DNA of 64,000 bases, taken from Limosilactobacillus reuteri. GTDB lineage: Bacteria > Bacillota > Bacilli > Lactobacillales > Lactobacillaceae. A program made the translations under genes and the position numbers. Position 1 is the stretch's first letter, and every line of letters begins with the position of its first letter. The notes beneath the pieces are model-generated. The model had not been told where the DNA came from and searched no databases. It saw nothing but the letters and a program-made list of their open reading frames with translations. Shown piece by piece: positions 17,132 through 26,303 of this stretch. The DNA lies in contig NZ_CP139478.1 of assembly GCF_034259105.1 (NCBI RefSeq), positions 389,501-453,500 of the forward strand. The letters run 5' to 3'.

Positions 17132-18145
17132 TTGGCTGAACAGGGACAAACATGTGCAGAAAAATTACAACCAGCAATAATTACTCGTTTTCAAAAAATA
17201 TTATTAAATAATGAACTTGCTCATGCTTATCTGTTTGTTGGGCCAGGTGGGTCAGGAAAGATGTCAATTGCCCAATGGTTATCGTTACGGTTGTTTTGTC
17301 TTCATCCCCAGGACAATGAACCAGATTTAACCTGTGCCGAGTGTCAGCGAATTTTATCTGGAAACCATCCTGACATTGTCTATGCCGCTCCAAAAGGTCG
17401 CCAAATAAAGGTTGATGAGATTCGCCACTTAAAAGCAGAGTTTTCTAAGAGTGCGGTAGAAGGCAATAAGAAAATTTTTATTATTAAAGATGCTGATAAA
17501 ATGACAAACGGTGCAGCAAATAGTCTTCTTAAGTTTATCGAAGAACCAGGGGCTGGCGTTTATATCTTTATGCTAACGACTAATAAAAGTGCTGTCTTAC
17601 CAACGATTCGATCACGAACACAGGTGATTGAACTACCACCATTAAAACGAGATGCATTGTTAACGGTTTTAACTGAACATAATATTTCACAATCTCAACA
17701 ACAAATTGCTGTTGGGATTACAGATTCCGTCGCAATGATTGAACAATGGCAAGAAGATAATTGGTTTGAGAGTGCGATCGAAGGAGTCATTCAGTGGTAT
17801 CAAGATACGACGCTAAATGGGATGTTAGGCTTTGTTGATGTTCAGACAATTCTGCAAAAAGTAGCTACCGACCGGGATAAACAACAAGTAGTTCTGGACT
17901 TAATTACCTTAATCTGGCGTGATACGCTAATGGTAAATTCGGGAATTACAGCAGCCAACCGTCTTCACTTTAATAATATTTTAGGAGAAATGGGAAAAGT
18001 AGTTAGAAAATACTCTTCTCAACAATTGTTAGCGGCTAGTCAGTTAACGTTGGAAACTCGTCACATGTTAGAACAAAATATTAGTTTTCAAAATATTGTT
18101 GAACAATTGACGATTCGGCTTGTGCAGGTTTTAAGCATTAGTTAG
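17132..18145 (+). CDS. holB: DNA polymerase III delta-prime subunit
   Basis: 337 residues. AAA+ clamp-loader subunit with P-loop GPGGSGK (37-43), a cysteine-containing zinc region (C51, C61, C64) and DADKMTNGAANSLLKFIEEP. It starts with TTG at 17132: AGGTGAAG sits 5 bases upstream, and the nearby ATG at 17128 runs into a stop after three codons. It works with DnaX in the clamp loader. Confidence 0.93.
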   Translation: MAEQGQTCAEKLQPAIITRFQKILLNNELAHAYLFVGPGGSGKMSIAQWLSLRLFCLHPQDNEPDLTCAECQRILSGNHPDIVYAAPKGRQIKVDEIRHLKAEFSKSAVEGNKKIFIIKDADKMTNGAANSLLKFIEEPGAGVYIFMLTTNKSAVLPTIRSRTQVIELPPLKRDALLTVLTEHNISQSQQQIAVGITDSVAMIEQWQEDNWFESAIEGVIQWYQDTTLNGMLGFVDVQTILQKVATDRDKQQVVLDLITLIWRDTLMVNSGITAANRLHFNNILGEMGKVVRKYSSQQLLAASQLTLETRHMLEQNISFQNIVEQLTIRLVQVLSIS

Positions 18146-18155
18146 GGGCGAAAAG

Positions 18156-18506
18156 ATGAGTGAAGAATATAGTTCAGATAATCTTTATGAACAATTTGCG
18201 CAGGTGATGAACCAGACTCAGGATTTGGTTAATAAAATGGAGCAGTTGCAGGCAAAAATTATTGCTATTTCTGAGGAAAATGTGGAACTTTCAATTGAAA
18301 ACAAGCATTTGCGTCAGATGATTAAAGAAAAGCAGCCACACCATAGTGAAAATCAATTATCGGGATCACGGCAAAATTTAAAAGAACTTTACCAACAGGG
18401 GTTCCATGTTTGTAGTGAGTACTATGGTAAGCGTCTTGAGCCTAATGAATCTTGTACTTTTTGTTTAGATGCAATATTTGGACACGAACAAGGAATGACA
18501 AAATAG
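18156..18506 (+). CDS. yabA: Replication initiation control protein YabA
   Basis: 116 residues. The N-terminal half is a leucine-zipper coiled coil (LYEQFAQVMNQTQDLVNKMEQLQAKIIAISEENVELSIENKHLRQMI). The C-terminal half holds the zinc site HVC...CTFC. It tethers DnaA to DnaN to limit re-initiation. Position between holB and rsmI is standard. Confidence 0.93.
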   Translation: MSEEYSSDNLYEQFAQVMNQTQDLVNKMEQLQAKIIAISEENVELSIENKHLRQMIKEKQPHHSENQLSGSRQNLKELYQQGFHVCSEYYGKRLEPNESCTFCLDAIFGHEQGMTK

Positions 18507-18514
18507 GAGATAGT

Positions 18515-19381
18515 ATGCAGCAAATTAGTAGTTTTAATGATCACCAATCAGGAAGTTTATATTTGGTTCCAACCCCAATTGGAAATTTAGATGATATGAC
18601 TTTCCGTGCAATTAAAACCTTAAAAGAAGTGGATCTGATTGCTGCTGAAGATACACGTCATACTCAGCAACTATTAAACCATTTTGATATATCGACTCGT
18701 CAAATTAGTTTTCATGAGCATAATACTGAACAACGTGTTCCGGAATTAATTGAGAAGTTAAAAGCTGGTTATTCGATTGCCCAGTGCAGCGATGCAGGGA
18801 TGCCTTCGATTTCTGACCCCGGCAAGGAATTGGTAGCGGCAGCCGTTAGAGAAGAGTTGCCAGTAATCCCGCTTCCGGGAGCTAATGCAGGATTGACGGC
18901 TCTTATTGCTTCGGGGTTAGTTCCCCAGCCGTTCTACTTCTTTGGCTTTTTAGAGCGTAAACACCAGCAGCAAGTAACGGCACTGGAGCAATTGAAAGAG
19001 CGTAAAGAAACGATGATCTTTTATGAAGCTCCGCACCGCTTAAAAAAGACTTTAGCTACGATGGCGGAAGTTTTTGGCGGTGAACGGCGGGTTGTATTAG
19101 CACGGGAACTCACTAAACGCTATGAAGAGTTTACCCGGGGAACACTTGCTGAAGTAACTGCCTGGTTTGAAGATCATCAACCACGAGGCGAATTCGTTAT
19201 TTTAGTAGCAGGGAATGAACACCCCACAGAGAAGACGGATAATGAGATTGAATTACCATTAACAGAGCAGGTTGATAAGGAAATTTTAAATGGTCTTTCC
19301 ACTAATGCTGCGATTAAGCTGGTGGCAAAGAAAAATAATATAAAACGCCAGGAATTATATAAACAATATCATCAATTGTAG
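18515..19381 (+). CDS. rsmI: 16S rRNA (cytidine-1402 2'-O)-methyltransferase RsmI
   Basis: About 288 residues. It is a tetrapyrrole-methylase-fold SAM enzyme: LYLVPTPIGNLDDMTFRAIKTL, AAEDTRHTQQLL, SDAGMPSISDPG, PLPGANAGLTALIASGL. The start is at 18515, where TAGGAGA lies 5 bases upstream; the frame runs back into yabA with no ribosome-binding site. Confidence 0.95.
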   Translation: MQQISSFNDHQSGSLYLVPTPIGNLDDMTFRAIKTLKEVDLIAAEDTRHTQQLLNHFDISTRQISFHEHNTEQRVPELIEKLKAGYSIAQCSDAGMPSISDPGKELVAAAVREELPVIPLPGANAGLTALIASGLVPQPFYFFGFLERKHQQQVTALEQLKERKETMIFYEAPHRLKKTLATMAEVFGGERRVVLARELTKRYEEFTRGTLAEVTAWFEDHQPRGEFVILVAGNEHPTEKTDNEIELPLTEQVDKEILNGLSTNAAIKLVAKKNNIKRQELYKQYHQL

Positions 19382-19390
19382 GAGAAAAGT

Positions 19391-20152
19391 ATGGAGTTAA
19401 AGCAAGAAGCACAAACATTCGAAATGCCGCACTTACTAACATATTATGAGTGTGATGAAACAAGTCATCCAAGCTTGAGTATGGTATTGAGTATGATTTC
19501 CATGGTATCCGATGAGCACAGTATGTTTTTAGGAATGGGAACCGAAGAAATACAGGCTACTGGCGGTACGTGGGTAGTAAGCGGCTATGAAGGACACCTT
19601 TCCGCAAAGCAGCCTTCTTTTGGGGAAACTGTCATTTTAGGAACAAAAGCTGTTTCCTATAACCGCTTTTTTGCTGTTCGTGATTTTTGGATAATGGATA
19701 AAGAACACCAGATTGAATATGCACGAATTAGGTCGATTTTTGTGTTTATGAATCTAAAGACGCGGCGAATGCAATCCATTCCACCTGCTTTAATTGAGCC
19801 GTTTAAAGCTCCTGTTGCGAAAAGGATTCCGCGCCTAAAACGACCTCAAAAATTAGATGAAAATGCTTCAGTAATAAAGAAAAATTATCAAGTTCGTTAT
19901 TTTGAACTTGATGCTAATCACCATGTTAATAATGCGCGTTACTTTGATTGGCTTCTTGATCCTCTTGGCCGTGATTTTTTACGAGAGAATCAGATAAAAA
20001 GATTTAATTTGCAGTATCTTCAAGAGGTACGCAATGGGGAAATTGTGGAAAGCAAAGTTAATAAGCTCCAAACAAATGATGGAACGGTAACTTACCACCA
20101 GATTGGCGTTGATAAGCAAGTTGATGCAATTGCTGAGATAGAATGGTATTAA
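19391..20152 (+). CDS. Acyl-ACP thioesterase
   Basis: 253 residues with tandem hotdog domains. The catalytic Asn/His-containing segment RYFELDANHHVNNARYFDWLLD (about 175-196) and the plant FatA/B-like TYYECDETSHPSLSMVLSMIS start match the acyl-ACP thioesterase family of lactic acid bacteria. It releases free fatty acids from acyl-ACP and may adjust membrane lipid composition. It follows rsmI by 9 bases with GGAG before the ATG. Confidence 0.88.
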   Translation: MELKQEAQTFEMPHLLTYYECDETSHPSLSMVLSMISMVSDEHSMFLGMGTEEIQATGGTWVVSGYEGHLSAKQPSFGETVILGTKAVSYNRFFAVRDFWIMDKEHQIEYARIRSIFVFMNLKTRRMQSIPPALIEPFKAPVAKRIPRLKRPQKLDENASVIKKNYQVRYFELDANHHVNNARYFDWLLDPLGRDFLRENQIKRFNLQYLQEVRNGEIVESKVNKLQTNDGTVTYHQIGVDKQVDAIAEIEWY

Positions 20153-20168
20153 AAATTAATCAATGAAT

Positions 20169-20214
20169 AATAGCGACTGGTTTCTAGGCAGGAAATTAGT
20201 TGCTATTTTATTTT
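20169..20214 (+). terminator. Terminator after the thioesterase gene
   Basis: AATAGCGACT pairs with AGTTGCTATT (one G-T) and is followed by TTATTTTA. It ends the long dnaX-rsmI-thioesterase transcription unit. Confidence 0.8.
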
Positions 20215-20284
20215 AGTCCTAAATATTAGACGAAAAGATCTTAAATGGTTTAATGTAGAGACATTTAAAGGAAGATGGTATTCT

Positions 20285-20311
20285 ATGAATAGTAGTAATT
20301 ATGAGGAGTGA
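20285..20311 (+). CDS. Possible 8-residue leader peptide before ppx
   Basis: ATG, seven sense codons (NSSNYEE) and TGA, with AAAGGAAG 10 bases upstream. Its last codons (GAGGAGTGA) overlap the ribosome-binding site of the next gene, so its translation could couple to or occlude that site. It is too short to judge by content and may be chance. Confidence 0.25.
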   Translation: MNSSNYEE

Positions 20312-20317
20312 GTTGAC

Positions 20318-21832
20318 GTGAAAAGATCTTTAACGGCGATTATTTACCTCGAACCCGATCAGGTTAATTTACGGATCATTGAGATACCTACTTTAAAAGT
20401 GATAAATAATGTTCGATCGGGCCTTCTAAATATCGGAAACGCTAAAGTTGCTAATTATTCGGAAAATATGACTGCAATTGTTAATAATATTGAAGGATTT
20501 AAGCAGATTATTAATGACTACCAGGCAACACCAGTTAAATTTTATGGCGATTTAGAAGACCTTGACCCAGTTGCAACTAGGTATGTGGCCGACCAGTTAG
20601 AAGTTCGGACAGGATTACAGATTGAATGGTTAAACAATAACCAGCTAATGGCACAGTCGATGAGTTATCTTTTAACCTTGCTACCAGATTTTGAAAAACT
20701 TAGTAAACACAATATGTATCTTCTAAGTATCGGTCTTAGCTCGACTACCTTAGCTTATTTTCACCATGGAAGCTTTGAACGGGCATGGGATATTGATCTT
20801 GGTAATGCAAAAATCAGTCAGTTGGTGGGGCGTCTCCGAAAAACTGCTACCAATCCAACTGAAATTATCCAAGATTATATCAGTAGTAAATTAGAATACT
20901 TAACACCAGAACTGACAAAGAAAAAGCATACAGTAATGATGGTGCAAAATGCCCTCTCACTCAATAAATTATTTTTGCCAAATGATCAGCAAATCGCGGA
21001 AGTTCCCCTAAATAAATTTCATGATGATTACCAAAAGATTTTATCGCCAGTAAAAGATGGCTTAATGAAAAATATTCAGATTGATGACCAACAATTTGAA
21101 TTATTATTACCAAATTATTTAGTAATGGCGCGAACAGTGCGCTTAATTCAACCAGCAGGCCTTTACGTAACTGATATTTCAACGATGGATGGGATTTCCC
21201 ATGGAATTGGGGTTGATAATCCTAAAACGAGACGGCAAATTAATGAAATGATCAGAACAGCTGCCGACAATATTTCTTCACGATACGGTGTTGATTCAGC
21301 TCATCGGGATTTTGTAACGCGCTTTTCACTCCAACTCTTTGATCAATTGCGCCCAATTCATCGTCTTGGTCAGCATGAGCGATTATTATTAGAAATTGCT
21401 AGTAGAATTGATGACATTGGTAATTTTATTAATCAACGGGGACACTACCGCCACTCTGCTTATATTATGGAGGCTAATCCTCTAATTGGGCTTTCAGATA
21501 AAGATAATCGGATTATTGCTGAAGTGGCAAGATATCATAGTGCAGAGTCTCCAGATATTAGTCAAGCTCATTACCGCCATCTCGATGATGAGATCCAGAT
21601 GCCAGTAGCAAAATTAGCTGCTATTTTACGATTGGTGGATGCATTAGATGATTCGCGGCTGCAAAAAATTTCAAGTATTAGATTGAAGCTGGTAGGAGAT
21701 AGCCGCTTAATCATTAAAGCAATAGCCAATGATGACCTTGTTCTTGAAAAGTGGTCTTTTAGTAAAAAATCACAACTATTTAAGGATGTATACGGAATTG
21801 AACCGGTCTTAACTGAGAGGAGCGATCATTAA
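20318..21832 (+). CDS. Ppx/GppA-family phosphatase-like protein with C-terminal HD region
   Basis: 504 residues. The N-terminal 300 residues resemble the ASKHA-fold exopolyphosphatase family but lack its clean first motif: MKRSLTAIIYLEPDQVNLRIIEI replaces the usual DLGSNS. The C-terminal 190 residues resemble an HD-type domain (LLEIASRIDDIGNFINQRGHYRHSAYIMEANPLIGLSDKDNRIIAEVARYHSA). It starts with GTG after GAGGAG. It is immediately upstream of ppk and a canonical ppx, so a role in polyphosphate or (p)ppGpp turnover is likely. Whether it is catalytic is open. Confidence 0.8.
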   Translation: MKRSLTAIIYLEPDQVNLRIIEIPTLKVINNVRSGLLNIGNAKVANYSENMTAIVNNIEGFKQIINDYQATPVKFYGDLEDLDPVATRYVADQLEVRTGLQIEWLNNNQLMAQSMSYLLTLLPDFEKLSKHNMYLLSIGLSSTTLAYFHHGSFERAWDIDLGNAKISQLVGRLRKTATNPTEIIQDYISSKLEYLTPELTKKKHTVMMVQNALSLNKLFLPNDQQIAEVPLNKFHDDYQKILSPVKDGLMKNIQIDDQQFELLLPNYLVMARTVRLIQPAGLYVTDISTMDGISHGIGVDNPKTRRQINEMIRTAADNISSRYGVDSAHRDFVTRFSLQLFDQLRPIHRLGQHERLLLEIASRIDDIGNFINQRGHYRHSAYIMEANPLIGLSDKDNRIIAEVARYHSAESPDISQAHYRHLDDEIQMPVAKLAAILRLVDALDDSRLQKISSIRLKLVGDSRLIIKAIANDDLVLEKWSFSKKSQLFKDVYGIEPVLTERSDH

Positions 21833-21833
21833 G

Positions 21834-24077
21834 ATGTATAAGGAGTTTTATAAGCCGCAGAATTATGTTAATCGAGAATTGAGTTGGATTGACTTTAATG
21901 GCCGAGTACTGGGAGAGGCAACTGATACTGCTAATCCTTTGTTAGAACGTGCTAACTTCTTGGGAATTACTCAAAGCAATGTTGATGAATTCTTTATGGT
22001 GCGGGTTGCATCGCTTCATAAGCTTGCTGCTGCCAATGTTACTACTACTGATGCGTCTGGTCTGACTCCAGAAGAGCAGTTGGATGCAGTAAATGAAAAA
22101 GAACACCGGATGGTTAAGCAACGGTATGAAGTTTATAATCAGCAAATCATCCCGGACCTTGCTAAAAATAATATTCATATTCTCCATGTCCCCAAACTTG
22201 ACGAGAAGCAATATGAATTTATTCGTCGGTACTTTAATGATGAGCTGATGCCAGTTTTGACTCCCATGGCAGATGATGCCTCACGTCCTTTTCCTTTTAT
22301 CTCCAATAATTCTTTAAATATTGCTGTTCAGCTACGGCGTCAAATCCGTTCAACAAGTGAACCAGTTGCAGAGGAAATTCTAGAGGGAGATCAAGAAGTT
22401 CATCGTCCACAAATGGAACCACATGATGATCGTCAAGAAGCAGATATCAAATTTGCAACAGTCCGTGTTCCAGAAATTTATAAGCGGTTAGTTCGGTTAC
22501 CAGGAGAAAATAGCTTCATTTTGATTGATGAAATCATTACTGAATTTCTGAGCGCGCTTTTTCCAGGATACGAGATCTTAGCTACAGCGTCATATCGAGT
22601 TATGCGGGATATGGACTTAGATGTGGCTGAAGAAGATACGTCTGATTTGCTCCGGGCAGTCAAACGGCAATTGCGGGAACGAGAGCATGGACAGGTGATG
22701 CGCCTAGAAGTTCCTGCTTCTATCGATGAATGGTTAAAAGATCAATTAATTGATAATCTGCATGTAAGTGAACGGTCACTGTATGAAGTAGATGGTCCCG
22801 TCGATTTAACTTTCTTAAAAAAATTATCGGGGATGGTTGATGGTCATGATGACTTGCGCTATCCACCATATAAGCCATACCTCAACCCAGCGTTAGATAT
22901 GGATCATAATATTTTTTCTTCAATTCGCCAAAAGGATTACCTAATGCAGCATCCTTATGATAATTTTCAAGCCGTGGTCAACTTTATTCATCAAGCAGCC
23001 ATTGATCCAGATGTTTTGGCAATCAAGATGACTCTTTATCGGGTCTCTGGTAATTCATCGATTATTAAGTATCTCGGAATGGCCGCGCAACAGGGTAAGC
23101 AAGTAACGGTTTTAGTTGAAGTTAAAGCGCGGTTTGATGAACAAAATAACGTTCGGTGGGCACAACGGCTTGAACAGATGGGGTGCCACGTTATTTACGG
23201 TTTAGTTGGCCTTAAAACGCACTGTAAAGTTGCTTTGGTTATCCGTCGCGATGAAGATGGGCTGCGGCGTTATATGCACCTAGGAACTGGGAACTATAAT
23301 GATGTAACAGCTCATTTTTACACTGATATGGGATTATTTACTTGTGACCATGAGCTGGGCATCGATATGACAAACCTGTTTAATATGCTGTCAGGATTTG
23401 CACGGCCAGCTTATTTCAATGAATTACGGGTATCTCCTGATGGGATTCGGACATTTATTAATGCCAAAATTGATGAGCAAATTGAAAATGCCAAAAATGG
23501 TAATCCTACGTTAATTCGGATGAAGATGAATTCCTTGTCTGACAAGCAAATCATTGCCCGCCTATACGCTGCTGCTGCTAGTGGAGTTAAGGTTGAGTTA
23601 TTAATTCGAGGCATTACCTGTTTAAGGAACGATTTGCCAGAATTGCATGGGAATATTGAGGTTCATTCGATTATTGGGCGTTTCCTTGAACACTCCCGGA
23701 TCTACTACTTTAAGAGTAATGGTCATGAGGAAGTCTACCTCGCAAGTGCCGATATGATGACGAGAAATCTTAATCGACGAGTTGAAGAATTGTATCCCGT
23801 TACCCAGCCAGACACAAAAGCTCATGCAATTCATATTTTTGACGTTATGTGGAAAGATAATATCAAGGCTCGACGGTTAGTAGGAGATCATTACGAACGG
23901 ATTGATCGTGGTGATGTCGCACCATTCAGTTCACAAGAATACTTTGTTAAACAAGCAATGAAATTGAATGCGCGTGAGAAAAAGGAGAAGAAAGCAAAAA
24001 AACATTTTTCTTCTGTTTTTGAAACTTTAACTCGCCATGTTCCCAATCTTCATTTAGATGAGCGAAAGGATGAGTAA
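21834..24077 (+). CDS. ppk: Polyphosphate kinase (PPK1)
   Basis: 747 residues. It has the PPK1 N-terminal helical region (NRELSWIDFNGRVLGEA), the middle domain and the phospholipase-D-like catalytic domain, including the autophosphorylated-His contexts LVGLKTHCKVALVIRRD and GRFLEHSRIYYF. It makes inorganic polyphosphate from ATP reversibly. It starts two bases after the upstream ppx-like gene, with AGGAG 11 bases before the ATG. An insertion rich in acidic residues (about 165-205) looks lineage-specific. Confidence 0.96.
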   Translation: MYKEFYKPQNYVNRELSWIDFNGRVLGEATDTANPLLERANFLGITQSNVDEFFMVRVASLHKLAAANVTTTDASGLTPEEQLDAVNEKEHRMVKQRYEVYNQQIIPDLAKNNIHILHVPKLDEKQYEFIRRYFNDELMPVLTPMADDASRPFPFISNNSLNIAVQLRRQIRSTSEPVAEEILEGDQEVHRPQMEPHDDRQEADIKFATVRVPEIYKRLVRLPGENSFILIDEIITEFLSALFPGYEILATASYRVMRDMDLDVAEEDTSDLLRAVKRQLREREHGQVMRLEVPASIDEWLKDQLIDNLHVSERSLYEVDGPVDLTFLKKLSGMVDGHDDLRYPPYKPYLNPALDMDHNIFSSIRQKDYLMQHPYDNFQAVVNFIHQAAIDPDVLAIKMTLYRVSGNSSIIKYLGMAAQQGKQVTVLVEVKARFDEQNNVRWAQRLEQMGCHVIYGLVGLKTHCKVALVIRRDEDGLRRYMHLGTGNYNDVTAHFYTDMGLFTCDHELGIDMTNLFNMLSGFARPAYFNELRVSPDGIRTFINAKIDEQIENAKNGNPTLIRMKMNSLSDKQIIARLYAAAASGVKVELLIRGITCLRNDLPELHGNIEVHSIIGRFLEHSRIYYFKSNGHEEVYLASADMMTRNLNRRVEELYPVTQPDTKAHAIHIFDVMWKDNIKARRLVGDHYERIDRGDVAPFSSQEYFVKQAMKLNAREKKEKKAKKHFSSVFETLTRHVPNLHLDERKDE

Positions 24078-24080
24078 TTT

Positions 24081-25052
24081 ATGAGCAATGAGCAGTACCT
24101 TGCAATTCTTGATTTAGGTTCAAATTCAGTTCGGCTTAAAATAACAAAAATTCAAGATAACGGGAGCTTTGAAACGGTTCAATATGAAAAAAGATATGTT
24201 CGCCTCGCTTCTAATATGGGGCCAGAAAAAATGTTGAAGTCAGCTCCTGTAAAGCGGACTATTGATGCCCTAAAAGAATTTCGAACAATTTGTGATCGAT
24301 ACCGTAATAAGAAATTGACAATTATTGCGGTGGCGACTGCTGCGGTTCGTCAAGCACAAAATCAACTGCAATTTCTTGAAAGGTTCAAGCAAGAAACGGG
24401 CTTTGAAATTCATGTAATTAGTGGAGAACGAGAAGCATATCTTGACTATGTTGGTGTTAATCAGACTCTTCCAATTGATAAGGGAATAATTGTTGATACT
24501 GGAGGAGCAAGTATGGAATTAATCTCGGTGAATAATGGGGAAGCAGAAGAAGCGATTAGTATTCCGATCGGTTCAGTTAGCATTTCGCAAACCTACCATC
24601 TTGAAGATCAAATTAATCCAGCTGATTTATTTGATGCCATGATTAAAATTGATGAAGTTCTTTCTCAACAATTATGGCTAAATCGGATGCGGGAGACAAA
24701 AATTGTGGCACTCGGGGGATGTAACCGTGCATTAGCAAAGGTATATCGGTGGCAACAAGCTCTTAATCCTGATGAAGTCAGACCAGTTCATGGGCTAACA
24801 ATGCGTTCAGAAGAAGCCTTTTTGATTATGCGGCAGCTATTAGAAACGGATCGCCAGACGCGAGCAGGAATCCGTGGAATTACGAAAGTGCGAGCGGATG
24901 TAATTGTTGGAGGACTTCTCCCCCTTATCTCTCTTGTCCGGCAATTATCAATTAATGAGATTTGCTTTAGTAATAGTGGATTAAGAGAAGGTTTATTATT
25001 TAAGTACCTTGAGCAGCAAATTAATTTTGATCAATTAAAATCCTCGCTATAA
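24081..25052 (+). CDS. ppx: Exopolyphosphatase, Ppx/GppA family
   Basis: 323 residues. The canonical ASKHA phosphate-binding motif ILDLGSNSVRLKI opens the protein, followed by AVATAAVRQAQN, ISGEREAYLDYVGV and VDTGGASMELISV. It lacks a C-terminal HD domain, the short form. It degrades polyphosphate from the ends. AAGGATGAG precedes the ATG; it is the third gene of the ppx-ppk-ppx unit. Confidence 0.93.
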   Translation: MSNEQYLAILDLGSNSVRLKITKIQDNGSFETVQYEKRYVRLASNMGPEKMLKSAPVKRTIDALKEFRTICDRYRNKKLTIIAVATAAVRQAQNQLQFLERFKQETGFEIHVISGEREAYLDYVGVNQTLPIDKGIIVDTGGASMELISVNNGEAEEAISIPIGSVSISQTYHLEDQINPADLFDAMIKIDEVLSQQLWLNRMRETKIVALGGCNRALAKVYRWQQALNPDEVRPVHGLTMRSEEAFLIMRQLLETDRQTRAGIRGITKVRADVIVGGLLPLISLVRQLSINEICFSNSGLREGLLFKYLEQQINFDQLKSSL

Positions 25053-25069
25053 AATTATCCGCTAAAATT

Positions 25070-25124
25070 TTTACTTCTTTTTACTAAATTTTACTAATTA
25101 GAAACAGTAAAATTGTGCTACAAT
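25070..25124 (+). promoter_or_regulatory. galE promoter with three phased TTTACT repeats
   Basis: TTTACT occurs at 25070-25075, 25080-25085 and 25090-25095, exactly 10 bases apart. An extended -10, TGCTACAAT, lies at 25116-25124 with no good -35. Direct repeats on one helix face just upstream of a -35-less promoter suggest an activator site, for example of the OmpR/PhoB response-regulator type. That regulator assignment is inference. Confidence 0.5.
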
Positions 25125-25162
25125 CACTATGAAAGCTTTAGTTGGAGCAAGGAGGAAACAAG

Positions 25163-26158
25163 ATGTCAATTTTAGTTGCTGGTGGTGCCGGATATATCGG
25201 TTCCCATATGGTAAAAGATCTTATTGAAAATGGTGAAGATGTAGTAGTTGCTGATAACTTATCGACGGGTCACCGGGATGCGATTAATCCCAAGGCTAAG
25301 TTTTATGAGGGTGACATTCGTGATCGTCAATTCTTAGATAAGATTTTTGACAATGAAGATATTACTGCAGTTGTTCACTTTGCTGCTTTCTCAATTGTAC
25401 CTGAATCAATGAGTAAGCCATTGAAGTACTTTGATAACAATACTGGCGGAATGATTACTTTGCTTGAAGCAATGCATGATCATGATATTAAGTATATTGT
25501 CTTCAGTTCAACCGCTGCTACTTATGGGGTTCCAGAACACATGCCAATTAAGGAAACGGACCCACAAAACCCAATTAACCCATATGGCTTGAGTAAGTTA
25601 ATGATGGAAGAAATGATGGCTTGGGCTGATAAAGCTTACGGTATTAAGTTTGTTGCCCTTCGTTACTTTAATGTTGCCGGGGCTGCCCCTGATGGTACGA
25701 TCGGTGAAGATCACGGTCCAGAAACGCACTTAGTTCCAATCATTCTTCAAGTTGCGCAAGGCAAGCGTGATGAATTGAGTATCTTTGGGGATGACTACAA
25801 CACACCAGATGGTACCAATGTTCGTGACTATGTCCATGTTATGGATTTAGCAGATGCTCATATTCTTGCTATTAAGTACCTTAAGGAAGGTAACAAGAGT
25901 AATGCCTTTAACCTTGGTTCATCCACTGGCTTCTCTAACAAGCAAATGCTAGAAGCAGCTCGAGAAGTTACTGGTAAACCTATTCCAGCTAAAATGGCAC
26001 CACGCCGTCCAGGAGATCCAGATTCATTAGTTGCTGCTAGTGATAAGGCTCGTAATGTTCTTGGATGGAGTCCTAAGTATGATGATGTTCACGACATTAT
26101 TGCAACTGCTTGGAAGTGGCATTCAACTCATCCAAAGGGTTATGATGATCGCGACTAA
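25163..26158 (+). CDS. galE: UDP-glucose 4-epimerase
   Basis: About 331 residues. It is an SDR enzyme with NAD-binding [11 protein letters not shown] at the N-terminus, the catalytic SSTAATYG and YGLSK (Tyr-x-x-x-Lys), and [12 protein letters not shown]. It interconverts UDP-glucose and UDP-galactose for sugar use and surface polysaccharides. The ATG at 25163 follows AAGGAGG; an upstream in-frame TTG at 25142 is not supported. It stands alone between its promoter and a terminator. Confidence 0.96.
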   Translation: MSILVAGGAGYIGSHMVKDLIENGEDVVVADNLSTGHRDAINPKAKFYEGDIRDRQFLDKIFDNEDITAVVHFAAFSIVPESMSKPLKYFDNNTGGMITLLEAMHDHDIKYIVFSSTAATYGVPEHMPIKETDPQNPINPYGLSKLMMEEMMAWADKAYGIKFVALRYFNVAGAAPDGTIGEDHGPETHLVPIILQVAQGKRDELSIFGDDYNTPDGTNVRDYVHVMDLADAHILAIKYLKEGNKSNAFNLGSSTGFSNKQMLEAAREVTGKPIPAKMAPRRPGDPDSLVAASDKARNVLGWSPKYDDVHDIIATAWKWHSTHPKGYDDRD

Positions 26159-26176
26159 TAATCGGCTTTAAAATAA

Positions 26177-26217
26177 CAAACAGGCTCTCAGTAAAACTTT
26201 TGCTGGGGCCTGTTTTG
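26177..26217 (+). terminator. Terminator after galE
   Basis: AACAGGC..CAG pairs with CTG..GCCTGTT and is followed by TTTG. Moderate T tract. Confidence 0.75.
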
Positions 26218-26303
26218 TCGTAAATAAACAAAAGAAATTAAAAGAGAAGTCAAAGCGGATCCAGTGTGATAAGATGTAAGATGATTGAAAGGATTGATAA
26301 AAG

